A stretch of 64,000 bases of DNA, taken from positions 982,001 to 1,046,000 of the forward strand of contig NC_091383.1 of the NCBI RefSeq assembly GCF_038502225.1, in the 5' to 3' direction. The notes under the pieces are model-generated. The model made no database searches. It was not told the origin of the DNA and saw only the letters and a list, made by a program, of their open reading frames with translations. Shown one piece after another: positions 33,305 through 44,099 of this stretch. The stretch comes from Cherax quadricarinatus (taxonomy: Eukaryota > Arthropoda > Malacostraca > Decapoda > Parastacidae). The number at the start of each line of letters is the position of its first letter. Position 1 is the stretch's first letter. The translations under genes were made by a program, and so were the position numbers.

Positions 33305-33482
33305 TATAATGAACACTTGTCAGTGCTTACTAATGTAATCCACATGAAGACAGAAACTCAAGAGATTAATTGATCTGTATATTTTGACCCCTTTCTGGGA
33401 TCCCAGAGTGGGGTCAAAATACACAGATCAATTAATCTCCTGAATTTCTGTCTCAATGTGGGTTATTATTGAGCATATGAAT
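33305..33482. mobile_element. Foldback element FB3
   Basis: The arms carry CAAGAGATTAATTGATCTGT and its inverted copy AGATCAATTAATCTCCTGAA around the centre TCTGGGATCCCAGAG. Confidence 0.88.
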
Positions 33483-34044
33483 ATATATTTGACAGCAAAC
33501 TTGCAATAACATATAAATTGGTGGCTAATGTTTACAGCAGTGGGAACACTGTCTTTGCTCAAAGCTTTGGTATACCCTTAGAGGACGGGATGCATACAAT
33601 TAGATTAGCAAGTTGTGTAGACTCTGCGAGCACTATACAAATTTGTCGTCATCAATCAATTTTATTTCAGATTTAGGTACTTTTGTTTTTCAAAAGATTA
33701 TATGTTTGTAAACATTGCAATAATCTGGTTATTATTGATGTTTATGAGAATGAATCACAGTAAGAGAGAGATTCTGTCATGAAATTCATTGGTCTTTTTT
33801 GAATGAAATGGCATAGTTAATTTTCAGTATTGGGTTTGTCTGTCAAGGCCAAAAAAATTGTGAATAGTTACATATATCTATAGGTTACTATCATTAAAAA
33901 ATGTTAAATAATGGAGTTCTGCCAATAAGGAACAATGTAAATTTGAGGGTCCTAAAGTGAGTTAACCTGGTCAATACAATATGTTTTGATCTTCAGAGTT
34001 TGAGCAAAACTTTGTGGATCCAAAAAATCTTGTATGTAATTATT

Positions 34045-34685
34045 GTTGCAGCGAGGAGAAGGCTGGAGGCAGTGGAGATGTCATGTCTGAGGGCAATGTG
34101 TGGTGTGAATATAATGCAGAGAATTCGTAGTTTGGAAGTTAGGAGGAGGTGCGGGATTACCAAAACTGTTGTCCAGAGGGCTGAGGAAGGGTTGTTGAGG
34201 TGGTTCGGACATGTAGAGAGAATGGAGCGAAACAGAATGACTTCAAGAGTGTATCAGTCTGTAGTGGAAGGAAGGCGGGGTAGGGGTCGGCCTAGGAAGG
34301 GTTGGAGGGAGGGGGTAAAGGAGGTTTTGTGTGCGAGGGGCTTGGACTTCCAGCAGGCATGCGTGAGCGTGTTTGATAGGAGTGAATGGAGACAAATGGT
34401 TTTTAATACTTGACGTGCTGTTGGAGTGTGAGCAAAGTAACATTTATGAAGGGATTCAGGGAAACCGGCAGGCCGGACTTGAGTCCTGGAGATGGGAAGT
34501 ACAGTGCCTGCACTCTGAAGGAGGGGTGTTAATGTTGCAGTTTAAAAACTGTAGTGTAAAGCACCCTTCTGGCAAGACAGTGATGGAGTGAATGATGGTG
34601 AAAGTTTTTCTTTTTCGGGCCACCCTGCCTTGGTGGGAATCGGCCAGTGTGATAATAAAAAATAATAAAATAATTGAAGATCATC
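34045..34685 (+). mobile_element. RTE-like LINE, 5'-truncated, ORF2 C-terminus and complete 3' end
   Basis: Open frame to the stop at 34411-34413 with RRLEAVEMSCLRAMCGVN, LRWFGHVERMERNRM and GRRGRGRPRKGWREGVKEVL. Family knowledge: this region follows the RT palm in RTE-like elements and has no endonuclease or RT catalytic residues. The 3' UTR has CAGTGATGGAGTGAATGATG and CCACCCTGCCTTGGTGGGAA and ends in ATAATAAAAAATAATAAAA. This is the best 3' reference copy in the window. Confidence 0.9.
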
Positions 34686-34854
34686 AGTCTTTACCAAGAA
34701 AAACTAAAAATATGGTAATGGAGTCTCTTAAGCTAATGAAGTTAATATATTTAACATAAATTTTACCTTATCTGTAGGTGGTTTTAAGGTTCTTGTTCCC
34801 ATAAAGTCTGGTCTGAGATCTTCCTGCTGCTGTGATTGCCTGTTTACCTAGACT

Positions 34855-35088
34855 GGGGGTCCCCAGTCTGAGCCCTGAGGGCCGCATGTGGCCCTTTTAG
34901 GAAAGAGATGCGGCCTTTGTGTGAAATTATGAATTCACTTTTATGTAGGTTCCACACTGCACAATGTCAACAATTACAAAATATTTAAAGCTGTTTGACA
35001 CCAAAACCGTATTATCATCTCTAACAACCACCTTCCACTTGGCTTTTCAAATTAGTTCTCTCCTACTAAAATGGCTGGGGACTACTGA
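34855..35088. mobile_element. hAT-like non-autonomous element, 8-bp target duplication
   Basis: Flanked by CCTAGACT at 34847-34854 and 35089-35096. Left end GGGGGTCCCCAGTCTG, right end with GGCTGGGGACTACTGA; ends like CAGGGGTCCCCA are usual in hAT elements. Interior has GCCGCATGTGGCCC. Exact ends could shift by a few bases. Confidence 0.75.
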
Positions 35089-36355
35089 CCTAGACTGTTG
35101 GTGGAAGCAGGCTTCTGGCACACATGTGTCAGTTTGGTTAATGTGGCACTAGGCAGAGCCATTGCTTCAGTTTCCTCTTGAAAACTTGCAGCTTGAAATC
35201 TTGGGCCATGAATATTCTTAGTGTTTTTGGTGTACAATAAAAATTTTGCTTGAAGAGGCAAATTTTGAAGTGACTTTTTAAAATTGCATATAGACATGTT
35301 CATAATGATAAACTAGGTATCTCATAGAGGTCAACATTACATGTCGAGTCAATTATTGCATACAGGAGACAGCTCGCATGTCTTGTGGTTAGGCTTCCAA
35401 TTTATTAGTTTGTCCATATAATGTATTGCGATGTTTATCTGTGGTGAAAATTTTTGACACTGGTATACCCAAAGCTTTAAGCTTGAGCAGTAAAAGTCAG
35501 ACTTGCAATGTTGGGACTTTGCAACCAGTTGCTTAGTTAGAATGCTGATCTACAGTTACCATTAGTGCAAATATTGAAACTATTGTGTCTTTTTTACCAA
35601 ATGCAGTTATACTGTGTATATACATATTATGTATGTATAGAGAGCCCACATTTTGTGTGGTCAAGAATTATAGATTTAATATTTGCAATTTGCTTAAGGA
35701 TGAATTATAAATATATGTATTCTTTTTTTTTTAATCGAATACATTCATACTCTGTGCAAGTTCATGGTATTCATGTATACAGGGCTCACACTTGTTTGAT
35801 AAAAATTGGTCAAGAATTATTATTTATGATTTTCTTAAGGCTGTTATAAATGTTTGTTTGGAGGGTTTTTACCAAATGCATTGGTATTTTGTTTATAGAG
35901 ATTTTATGATTGGTTGAGAACTATGTTGAGTAGCAACACTGTGACTGCTGCCTGTGTGTTGGATGACGTGGGTGAGGTGTAGAGCAGTGAGAGTTGATGC
36001 CACGCAGTTATCCATACTACTACCCACCCTGTATACCCAGCATGTTGAACCCTTGCTATAACAATGAGGGAGTGGGGACAGTCAAGGTACCCACCTACAC
36101 ACCATACATGACAAATTATTAAGTGGTGTACCTAGAGGGCATTTCAGGAGTTAACACCACTGTGGCCTTGTCCATGACTAGGTGAGTATATGTAAAGAGT
36201 GATGTCTTACTACAGTTTTCTCAATAAAAAATAAATGCAGATAAAAAAAATTTGCCGCCAGTTGTGTATCAGACTAAAAAGATAATGAAAGCAAAAGGTC
36301 AGGTGACTAGATATTGATGTACTATATAAATGATTCAAAGAACCGACAAGTTGAT

Positions 36356-36422
36356 CAATTACACACACATGCAACACTTGGGTATCAATAAAGATACCCA
36401 AGTGTTGCATATGTGTAATTTA
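36356..36422. mobile_element. Foldback FB1 remnant, tight palindrome
   Basis: AACACTTGGGTATCAATAAA followed directly by GATACCCAAGTGTTGCATAT; loop of a few bases. Confidence 0.85.
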
Positions 36423-36832
36423 AATATTAATGTCTTGTATTTTCAAAGTTTCCTGGTAATGCTTGAAATGTTTTGTGTATTTTATGTATCTTTCCATTTT
36501 TTTTTTTTTTTTTTTTTTTTTTAGCAAATTTTTCAGCAAAGACTGTATATAGAAAGAGTGGGAGTTTGGACTGATATAGAGGAGCAGGTTGCAAGTGATA
36601 CTAACTGTGGTGGATGAAGAAGTGTGTTTTACCATGACTAACGATAACGGACAATTCTGTAAACATTAGACCTCATTGTTTCTGAATTGATTGGCCCAGC
36701 AAATTATGTTCCGTATTCCTGAAGTCTGTTATATAGAATTTAATTCCATTTCATTATATCAAGGGTTTACAGCGAGACGATGAGACTTCTGGCCACCACA
36801 CGTTTAGGTTAGTTCCATGTAATAATTAACAT

Positions 36833-37015
36833 GTTTTTTTTAACAGCCATCTTCCACTGAGGCAAGGTGACCCAAAAAAGAAGAGAAGAAAGTTTTTCTT
36901 TTTACATTTAGTAATTTATGCAGAAGAAGGGGGTTACTAGCACCTTCTCGGGCATTTTAGTCACCTCTTACAACATGCATGACTTTAGGAAGGATTCTTC
37001 TCCACATCCCCTATG
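36833..37015 (-). mobile_element. R480 / LINE-tail fragment
   Basis: CAGCCATCTTCCACTGAGGC at the left and TTAGTCACCTCTTACAACAT at the right, antisense. Confidence 0.7.
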
Positions 37016-37338
37016 GATTAACATGTATACATGAATGTAAAAACATACTATTGAATACAGTAACTATTTGTTAGTAAAAAGGAGTAGTGACTAATTTTTT
37101 TTTTTTTTTCAACAAGTCAGCCGTCTCCCACCGAGGCAGGGTGACTAATATATTTTGTAAATAATCTTTTATGAAGAGTAAATGAAATCACAAACCATTC
37201 ATCACAAATGAAATTAGATACAGAATATTATGGTTTAGGAACACAGCTCTGATTATAAGAGAAGGAAAAGCAGGTTCATTTTGGAATACTCAACTTGTGA
37301 ATGTTGGGGCTCTGCTCTACCATGGCTGCAGCAAATTA

Positions 37339-37508
37339 CAGTGGTACCTCGAGTTTCGAACAGCTCCCAACTCAAAGTTATGTAAGTGTATTTTTGTGGG
37401 TCTGAAATGGACTAATCTATGTTATTCCTTATGGGAACAAATTCATTTGGTATCTGCACTTGAACAGCCTTCTGGAACGAATTAAGTTCGTAACTTGAGG
37501 TACCACTG
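37339..37508. mobile_element. MITE family B, 170 bp
   Basis: Left CAGTGGTACCTCGAGTTTCG, right AACTTGAGGTACCACTG, flanked by TA. Confidence 0.9.
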
Positions 37509-38984
37509 TACAACAAACCCAATCTCTAGTGAACAGACTTGAGACAAGGTAATTGTATGTCCTGGAGTATCGTTATTATCATCGAGATAGAACTGAGAGA
37601 TCCCAAAGACCAGGCATATATGTGTTTTTTGATAAAAAATTGAGCTACCTTTAATGGAGAAAAATAACCCAATCTCTCAGTATTTCATATTAGGTAAACA
37701 AGTGATTTGTTGCATAATTGTCAAGTTTTTAAAGCATTTTTAGGGAGTGTAATGTTTTTATTATACCGTAGAACCCCCGGATCCGGTTCTCGTGGTTTCA
37801 ATTTTCCATGGTTTACTGTGACCCAAAAATAACCCTTAATTTTGCTTAATAATAGCCCCAACGTGCAAAAGTAGTGATGCTGGCACTAATTCAAAGTCTA
37901 AGAGAAGCCATAAGTGCTTCCCGTCAGTGAAAAAGTGCTAATTCTCGACTTGCTGTGCAGAATTTATCAACTTAATCACAAGCACGTAAACAAAAAACGA
38001 CACATAGGGTTCGCTACTATCCACAGTAGGTCTTGGAATGTATCACTTGCAGATAGGGGGGGGGACTATTGTAATTAGATTAGGCCAGAAGTGACTTTAC
38101 AATCATTTGTTGTATGAACCATGATGTGTGTACGAGTTAGCTGTTGTAATTTAAGTTTCAGCATAACGTGAAAATAGTAAAACACTGAATAATATTTTAT
38201 GTTGCTGATGCCTTTGCATTTCTAACTCTGTTCCAGTGAATACAATATTTATTCCATCTTGCAAGGTTTGGCCTTCTGGGATTATTCTTAAGAAGTTGTT
38301 TATGTAAATACTATTAGCCCTTGCTCGTGTTAATGCCAATTATTGTAAGTAAATGATTTATCTTGTTGTAGGGAGGATTGACTTTGTGAAGCAGAGTAGT
38401 CCTCCGATATTGTATGTACAGTATATTGGTTGATGAATAAATATCTAGTAGAATGTTAAAACTGATTTCTCCCGAATGTGGTATGAACCTTGGTAACAGA
38501 TACAGTGGACCCCCGCATAGCGACTTTAATCCGTGCAAGAGGGCTGATTGTTATGCGAAATGATCGGTATGCGAATGAATTTTCCCCATAAGAAATAATG
38601 GAAATCAAATTAATCCGTGCAAGACACCCAAAAGTATGAAAAAAAAATTTTACCACATGAAATATACATTTTCCTACACACAAAGAGAAGGATACATGCA
38701 CAATAGTAGAGTAGTACATGCACAATATATATTGTGCATGTACTACTCTACTAAATGAAGAATAAATGACACTTACCTTTATTGAAGATGCAGCAATGAC
38801 TGATGAGACACTGTGTCCTGGGAGTGCCTTTTCCTCCTGAGTACTGTAGGTCCTGTTTGGTATTTTCTTCCAGAACAGGCCTTATCACACTGTGTATGCC
38901 ACTACGATTCTTAAATCTCTCAAACCAACCTTTGCTGGCTTTAAATTCACCAATATGAGCACTAGTTCCAGGCATTTTTCCCTG

Positions 38985-39125
38985 TTCACCTGGGTGTTAG
39001 TTGACTGGTGTGGGTTGCATCCTGGGAGACAAGATTAAGGACCCCAATGGAAATAAGTTGGACAGTCTTCGATGACACTGACTTTTTTGGGTTATCCTGG
39101 GTGGCAAATCCTCTGGGGTTAATTG
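38985..39125 (+). mobile_element. S1 SINE fragment inside the Tigger derivative
   Basis: TGTTCACCTGGGTGTTAGTT and GAGACAAGATTAAGGACCCC, the S1 body, in the opposite direction to the Tigger reading frame. Confidence 0.85.
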
Positions 39126-39159
39126 TTTCTTGGTATTCTCAATAAGCCACACCAACAAC

Positions 39160-39372
39160 GGTGCTACAGCAGCAGCAGACGGTACTACAGCAGCAGCAGC
39201 TGATGGTGGTACAGCAGCAGCAGCAGCAGCTGACAGTGCTACAGCAGCAGCAGCAGCAGCTGACAGTGCTACAGCAGCAGCAGCAGCTGATGGTGGTATA
39301 ACAGCAGCAGCAGCTGATGGTGGTATAACAGCAGCAGCAGCTGACAGTGCAGCAGCAGCTGTACCACCAATA
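39160..39372. repeat. CAG/GCT-rich trinucleotide array
   Basis: Runs of CAGCAG interrupted by TGATGGTGGTA and TGACAGTGCTA blocks of about 33-42 bp. On either strand it gives poly-Ala-rich frames within the dead Tigger. Confidence 0.93.
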
Positions 39373-39837
39373 GTAGCGATGGTTGATTGGGGTTTATTAT
39401 ACAACCTGGCCAGCTCGGAGACACGCACTCCACTTTCATACTTATCAATGATCTTTTTCTTCATCTCTATAGTAATTCTCACCCTTATTGCTGTAGGGTT
39501 GGCACTAGAAGCTTTCTTGGGGCCCATGGTCACTTATTTTCCAGAAAAAAATCACCAAAAACACTGTAATAATACGAAATGTTCCGATTGTATGCTTGGA
39601 TGTTACCGTGGAGGCTGGCTGGTAAACAATGCCACCGGCGGAACATGTGAGCGTGGCTCAGGCCGCACATTGGACGAGTCTTGGACGAAGAGCGGTGAGC
39701 GGGTTTTTGGGCGGTATGCGAGGCAAAATTTTTGCGATAAAAGTGAGCGGTATGCAGATTGAACGGTATGCGATGCGTACGGTATGTGGGGGTCCACTGT
39801 ACCAATAAATTGGTTTAGACACATGAACAAACACTGG

Positions 39838-39905
39838 GACATATTTATTTGAAAACATTTCGGTCCTGGGACCTTGATTAAGGTCCCAGGACTGAAACAT
39901 TTTCT
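39838..39905. mobile_element. Short foldback element FB5
   Basis: AAACATTTCGGTCCTGGGAC and GGTCCCAGGACTGAAACATT are inverted copies around TTGATTAA. Confidence 0.85.
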
Positions 39906-39911
39906 AACAAG

Positions 39912-39975
39912 TACAGTAGGGCCCCACTTGTACGGCAGGTTAGGTTCCAGGCTACTGCCGGAAAGCAGGACACCA
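39912..39975. mobile_element. MITE family G end fragment
   Basis: CAGTAGGGCCCCACTTGTAC and GGTTCCAGGCTACTGCCGGA; the inverted relative is at 59500-59547 (GCAGTAGCCTGGAACCTAGC). The second end was not found. Confidence 0.5.
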
Positions 39976-40789
39976 TTTGTTTACACTTGTAAATGTCAGA
40001 TAATAAGTTTACAGTAACAGATATTAGGTTAGCCTACTACTAGTGTAGTTATTATAATTAAGAGTTTACATTGTAGAAATGATTGGAGGTATTTTAATGT
40101 TGACTTGAACCTATTAATGTACTTGCAATATTAATCATACAGTATATTATTGCATTTATTGTGCAGTGGTAAGCTGGAAAATATTGGATATATGTATTGT
40201 ATGACCCCTGAGGATTTGTTGTTCAATAACATGAATTGTATAGCAAAACCTGGTAGGGAAAGTGGACCTATTGTGAATGTCTTCATTTCCTCCTCAAGTT
40301 ATTTGCTCGCCATGCTTCCTGACTATTGATCTCACTCCAAAACCATTTTATTCTTGGCAAAATTTGTAGATATAGACTTTCTTGTACTCTTAACCCCCAT
40401 CTTCCTTCTCGCATTACCTTAAGTCTGTCATTTTGGTAATGTAAGTCTCTCATATACCACCTTTCTGCCTTTTCCCATTCACACCTATTCTTATATCCAC
40501 AAACTTATGCTGTGCACTAGCACTGCATTCCAAAATTTACCTTGCACCTTATTTCTTGTATAATCTCTCACCCACCTTTTTCCCAATAATTGCTTAAATC
40601 TCTGTATTAGTCTCCTCTAGCTCATTCACTTCACTTTTACCCACTGATGGGTCTCCTCTTATTCCATCTACCTCTTACTGTAGCCCCAAAAAACATGCAC
40701 ATCCCATAATTCTACTGATTCTTTTATCTACTAGGACAAACTCTGTTATCATTATACCCTATACACCTCTTGTACTTGATTTTTCACAC

Positions 40790-41545
40790 ACACCAGCTGT
40801 CTCCTACTAAGGTAGGGTGACCCTAAATAAAATACTCATATCTTGCCAGAGGTGCACTGACATTACAGCTCAGATACCATTCCAAACAGCAACATCCCCA
40901 CCTTCAGGGTACAGGCATGTACTTTCCACCTCCAGAACTTTAAGTCCGACTAACTGGTTTCTTTAATCACAAAATGTTACCTTGTTCATACTCCAGCAGC
41001 TCAAGTCATAAAAACCACTTGGCTCCACTCCAATCTAATATGTTCATAAACATGCCTGTTTGATCAACTCCTTCCATACAAAACCTTTCCTATGACAACC
41101 CTAACCATGCCAGGCCTGGTCACAGACCGGGCCGCGGGGGCGTTGACCCCCGAAACTCTCTCCAGGTAAATGCCTTCTTTCCACTACGGATTTATGCACC
41201 CTCTAAGTGAACCTGTTTTGCTCCATCCTCTCAAAATGTCCAAACTACTTCAATAGCCCCCCCTCAGCCCTCTGGATAATACATTGTGACAACATACTTC
41301 CTCTCCAAACTATGATTCTCTATATAATATTCACTCCACATATTGCCTTCAGATACAAAATCTCTACTGCTTCCTTTATGCAACATTTAAAATACATGCT
41401 TCACACCTACATAAGCGTTATAACACTATACACTCGTACATTATCCCTTTTTCCTTCATGGGCAACATTCTTTGTCTCCACAGATACCTCAATGCACCAC
41501 TCAACTTTTCCCTCTTCATCAATATTTATCCCCCCTTCCTTTTCT
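40790..41545 (-). mobile_element. RTE-like LINE 3' region, decayed, with an S2 insertion
   Basis: Antisense LINE tail (CAGCTGTCTCCTACTAAGGT) followed by ORF2 C-terminal sequence without an intact frame. 41105-41170 is an S2 SINE piece (ACAGACCGGGCCGCGGGGGC) that breaks the match to 20395-20460. Confidence 0.75.
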
Positions 41546-41627
41546 TAAAATAAGTACACTATTATCTTCCTATATAATTAAAGGGCCCCAGTTTCCTTTA
41601 CATTGACACTCCAAACTTACCTACCTG

Positions 41628-41705
41628 GAGGGTGTTCCTGGGGTGAATGTCCGTGGCACAGACCAGTCCTTATGGTAGATCAGGGCCTAATTAACCAGGC
41701 TGTAA
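41628..41705 (+). mobile_element. S2 fragment
   Basis: CTACCTGGAGGGTGTTCCTG and CAGGGCCTAATTAACCAGGC. Confidence 0.7.
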
Positions 41706-42049
41706 CCGCTGGCCACACACATGTACCAGTCTCTCATGTCCACCTCCCCCAAGATTTCTCTTGCCTAAATACCTCAAAATATCTCCTTACCTCAGATTTA
41801 AATCCTAAATAAGTAAGGAGATCTTGATTCTGATTATCTCCTTTCCTGTAGGCACTGTATGACTGACGAGTTCTGAAAGTTTTCCTACTCCCACAACCTG
41901 GCTCGTCTTGTGCTTGCTAAAATTTCAGCCCCCCCCCCCCCCCCAGGATGATTATCACAAGATACAACACAGTAAATTTCACAATGTTAAATTATGGAAA
42001 TAGATGACAAGTAGTGGCACTTCATTATAAGAGGCCTGTCAGCCATTAG

Positions 42050-42890
42050 ATACCCTATTCATTGCTTTGAAAGGAATACAAGATGGTTTTTTAAGAGAAA
42101 ACACATTAAAGGACTGTAGTTTATTATATTGCTATTATATATTTGTACAATTTTTGTGGTTTTACAGCCATTTTATTTACAAATTTATAGTCTACAATAG
42201 ATTTGCCTTGTAGATATATGGAAGGTCTGAGGCATTTTTCTTATAAAATTCTGGAGAAATATATACAAAAAAAGGTGTATGTATATACATTACATGCAGC
42301 AATGTTTATATGTCAGTTTTGTGAATTTTTCACTTATATATATACATATGTACAGATACTGTATGTACTATTACATACACATGTATATATAAACATGTAT
42401 ACTTAAAACATATACAACTATACACTGATGTGCACTAGGTTTTTCTTGCATATATATACACAAGAGCTGGAACTTGCTCCCTGCAAACTTGAATAGGCAA
42501 TCACTCAGAGTATTTGTCATTTAACAATTAGTCCACAATTTTGAGAGGAAGCTTCAGGCAACACTTCAGTCTGTCTTGGACCACAAGACATGGCTTAATT
42601 AGGCTCCAGCACAGACCATGTGGGTTAAGAGTGAATTGTTGCAGCCATGACAGTGACTAATACTTTAGTACAATGACATCTCATGGGCAAAATCTTCAAT
42701 ATATTTAGCTCAGTTGGTAACATTTACACATGTACATGGTTCAGAGCTAATGCTAAAAAGTAAGATTAACACCCTATGTCTAGCTTGCTTAATCATCAAG
42801 ACAGACAAGCTTTTATAGAGACTGTTTTGCTATGGGAAGAGCTCAATTAAGTTGAACATAAGTTACAAGTTAACACACACACATATTGGA
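42050..42890. other. AT-rich DNA with few repeats, Sap130 side
   Basis: No recognised gene or transposon. Contains a stretch of ATATATAC-type repeats (42260-42420) and a minus-strand AATAAA at 42172-42177. Could be the distal 3' UTR of Sap130 or intergenic. Confidence 0.4.
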
Positions 42891-42895
42891 AGATA

Positions 42896-43676
42896 TACGA
42901 GGTGCTATCAAAAAGAGCCTAGACTGCTGCAAGAGAAATGCACAGACTTGCCTAATCCTAGTTGAAGTACTCTCCTTGGTAGGCTATACAATACTAGTGC
43001 CACTGTCACTTCTTTAAACTTTTCTTTCCAAACAGCATCTAGCACAGCCTGAGATTCTGCTTGTACTTCATTAAAACGCTGCCCCCCCGTACCATTTTTA
43101 TTTCTGGGAATCAGGGAGGGTGGGGGATGACTGAAGTGTTTTTGGCTAGAAAACGATTGTTGTTCTGGTCTTGAGTCAGCAAGTGGGGCACGAATTTCTC
43201 AGTCACTCGCCACAAATTTCCAGTCAAAATACTTTTTGACATGACCCATAAAAAATTCCTACATCACTTGCAATGTCCTAAATATTCTTATAATCTTCAT
43301 AAATAGCCTTCCTTTCTTTTTCAATGCTGACATCTTATCTTGATGGCTGACCAAAGCATTTATCAACTAAAGTTTGCCCTACACTGAACCCTTGTGGGTT
43401 TAGCATTTGGTTTTAATTTTAATACATAATCTAAAAAAAACATGCAAAGCATTTTATCCAGCACTGAGTTACAGTAGCAGTTTTACTGAATTTAAAACGG
43501 AATTTCACACACATGCAGTGTTCTTTCTTGTAAAAACTGTTAAAAATAAAAGATATGATAAGAAATGTCTATCTGACCACACAAATTTGCCTTTACATAG
43601 GAGTTCTCTGCACAGAATGCTCTGTGCCACCACAAATACATGTACAAGTATGGGAACTAATTGATAGAACCTCGTA
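42896..43676 (-). mobile_element. Decayed mariner-like element
   Basis: Left end TACGAGGTGCTATCAAAAAG, right end CTAATTGATAGAACCTCGTA, inverted and TA-flanked. The minus strand near 43130-42990 reads a frame with PRNKNGTGGQRFNEVQ and AVLDAVWKEKF, like the C-terminal end of mariner (SETMAR-type) transposases. Frames are broken elsewhere, so it is a fossil. Confidence 0.65.
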
Positions 43677-43796
43677 TATATGGGAATGCAAGGTCAGAGC
43701 AGGTGAGTAGAGTTGTACTTGCCAGAGCTGGAAGCCTTAAAGTGTAAAAAATCAGAAGTCAGAGGAGCAAGGTTGCAGGTCTATTGGTCACTTATC

Positions 43797-44085
43797 ACAG
43801 GAGAGTGCTAAACCCATAGGATTATACAGTGCATATGGTGGGGGGGAGGGGGGGAATGGAGCACCGATCCAATTCCCTAGATCAAGAGCCCCTTGCCAAT
43901 GTCAAGGAACCTCCCTTGAAGGGAGGTCACTGATCCCCTCAAGGGAGGTTCCATGATGCTGGCAAGGGGCTCTTGATCTAGGGAATTGGATCTGTGCTTC
44001 AGTTCCCTGAATTGAGCCTGAATACCTTCCACCCCCCCACAGGTGCTGTATAATCCTATGGGTTTAGCACTTTCCCCTTGCTTAT
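43797..44085. mobile_element. Foldback element FB4, nested palindromes
   Basis: Outer arms GTGCTAAACCCATAGGATTA / TAATCCTATGGGTTTAGCAC; inner arms CAATTCCCTAGATCAAGAGC / GCTCTTGATCTAGGGAATTG; core CTCCCTTGAAGGGAGG. Related single arms occur near 29000 and 48240-48310. Confidence 0.9.
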
Positions 44086-44099
44086 AATAATAATGGTCA

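Larger units (their letters stand above)
38503..39799 (-). mobile_element. Internally deleted Tigger transposon with a CAG expansion
   Basis: TA at 38501-38502 and 39800-39801; inverted ends CAGTGGACCCCCGCATAG and its complement. Reading the minus strand from 39799, the 5' leader and first about 50 codons (starting MGPKKASSANP) match the Tigger at 62483. Then come a GCT/GGT trinucleotide tract, an S1 SINE fragment, a short transposase piece with FKASKGWFERFKNRSGIHSV, a jump to a later transposase region in another frame, and the 3' end. The DDE core is missing, so it cannot encode active transposase. Confidence 0.92.
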
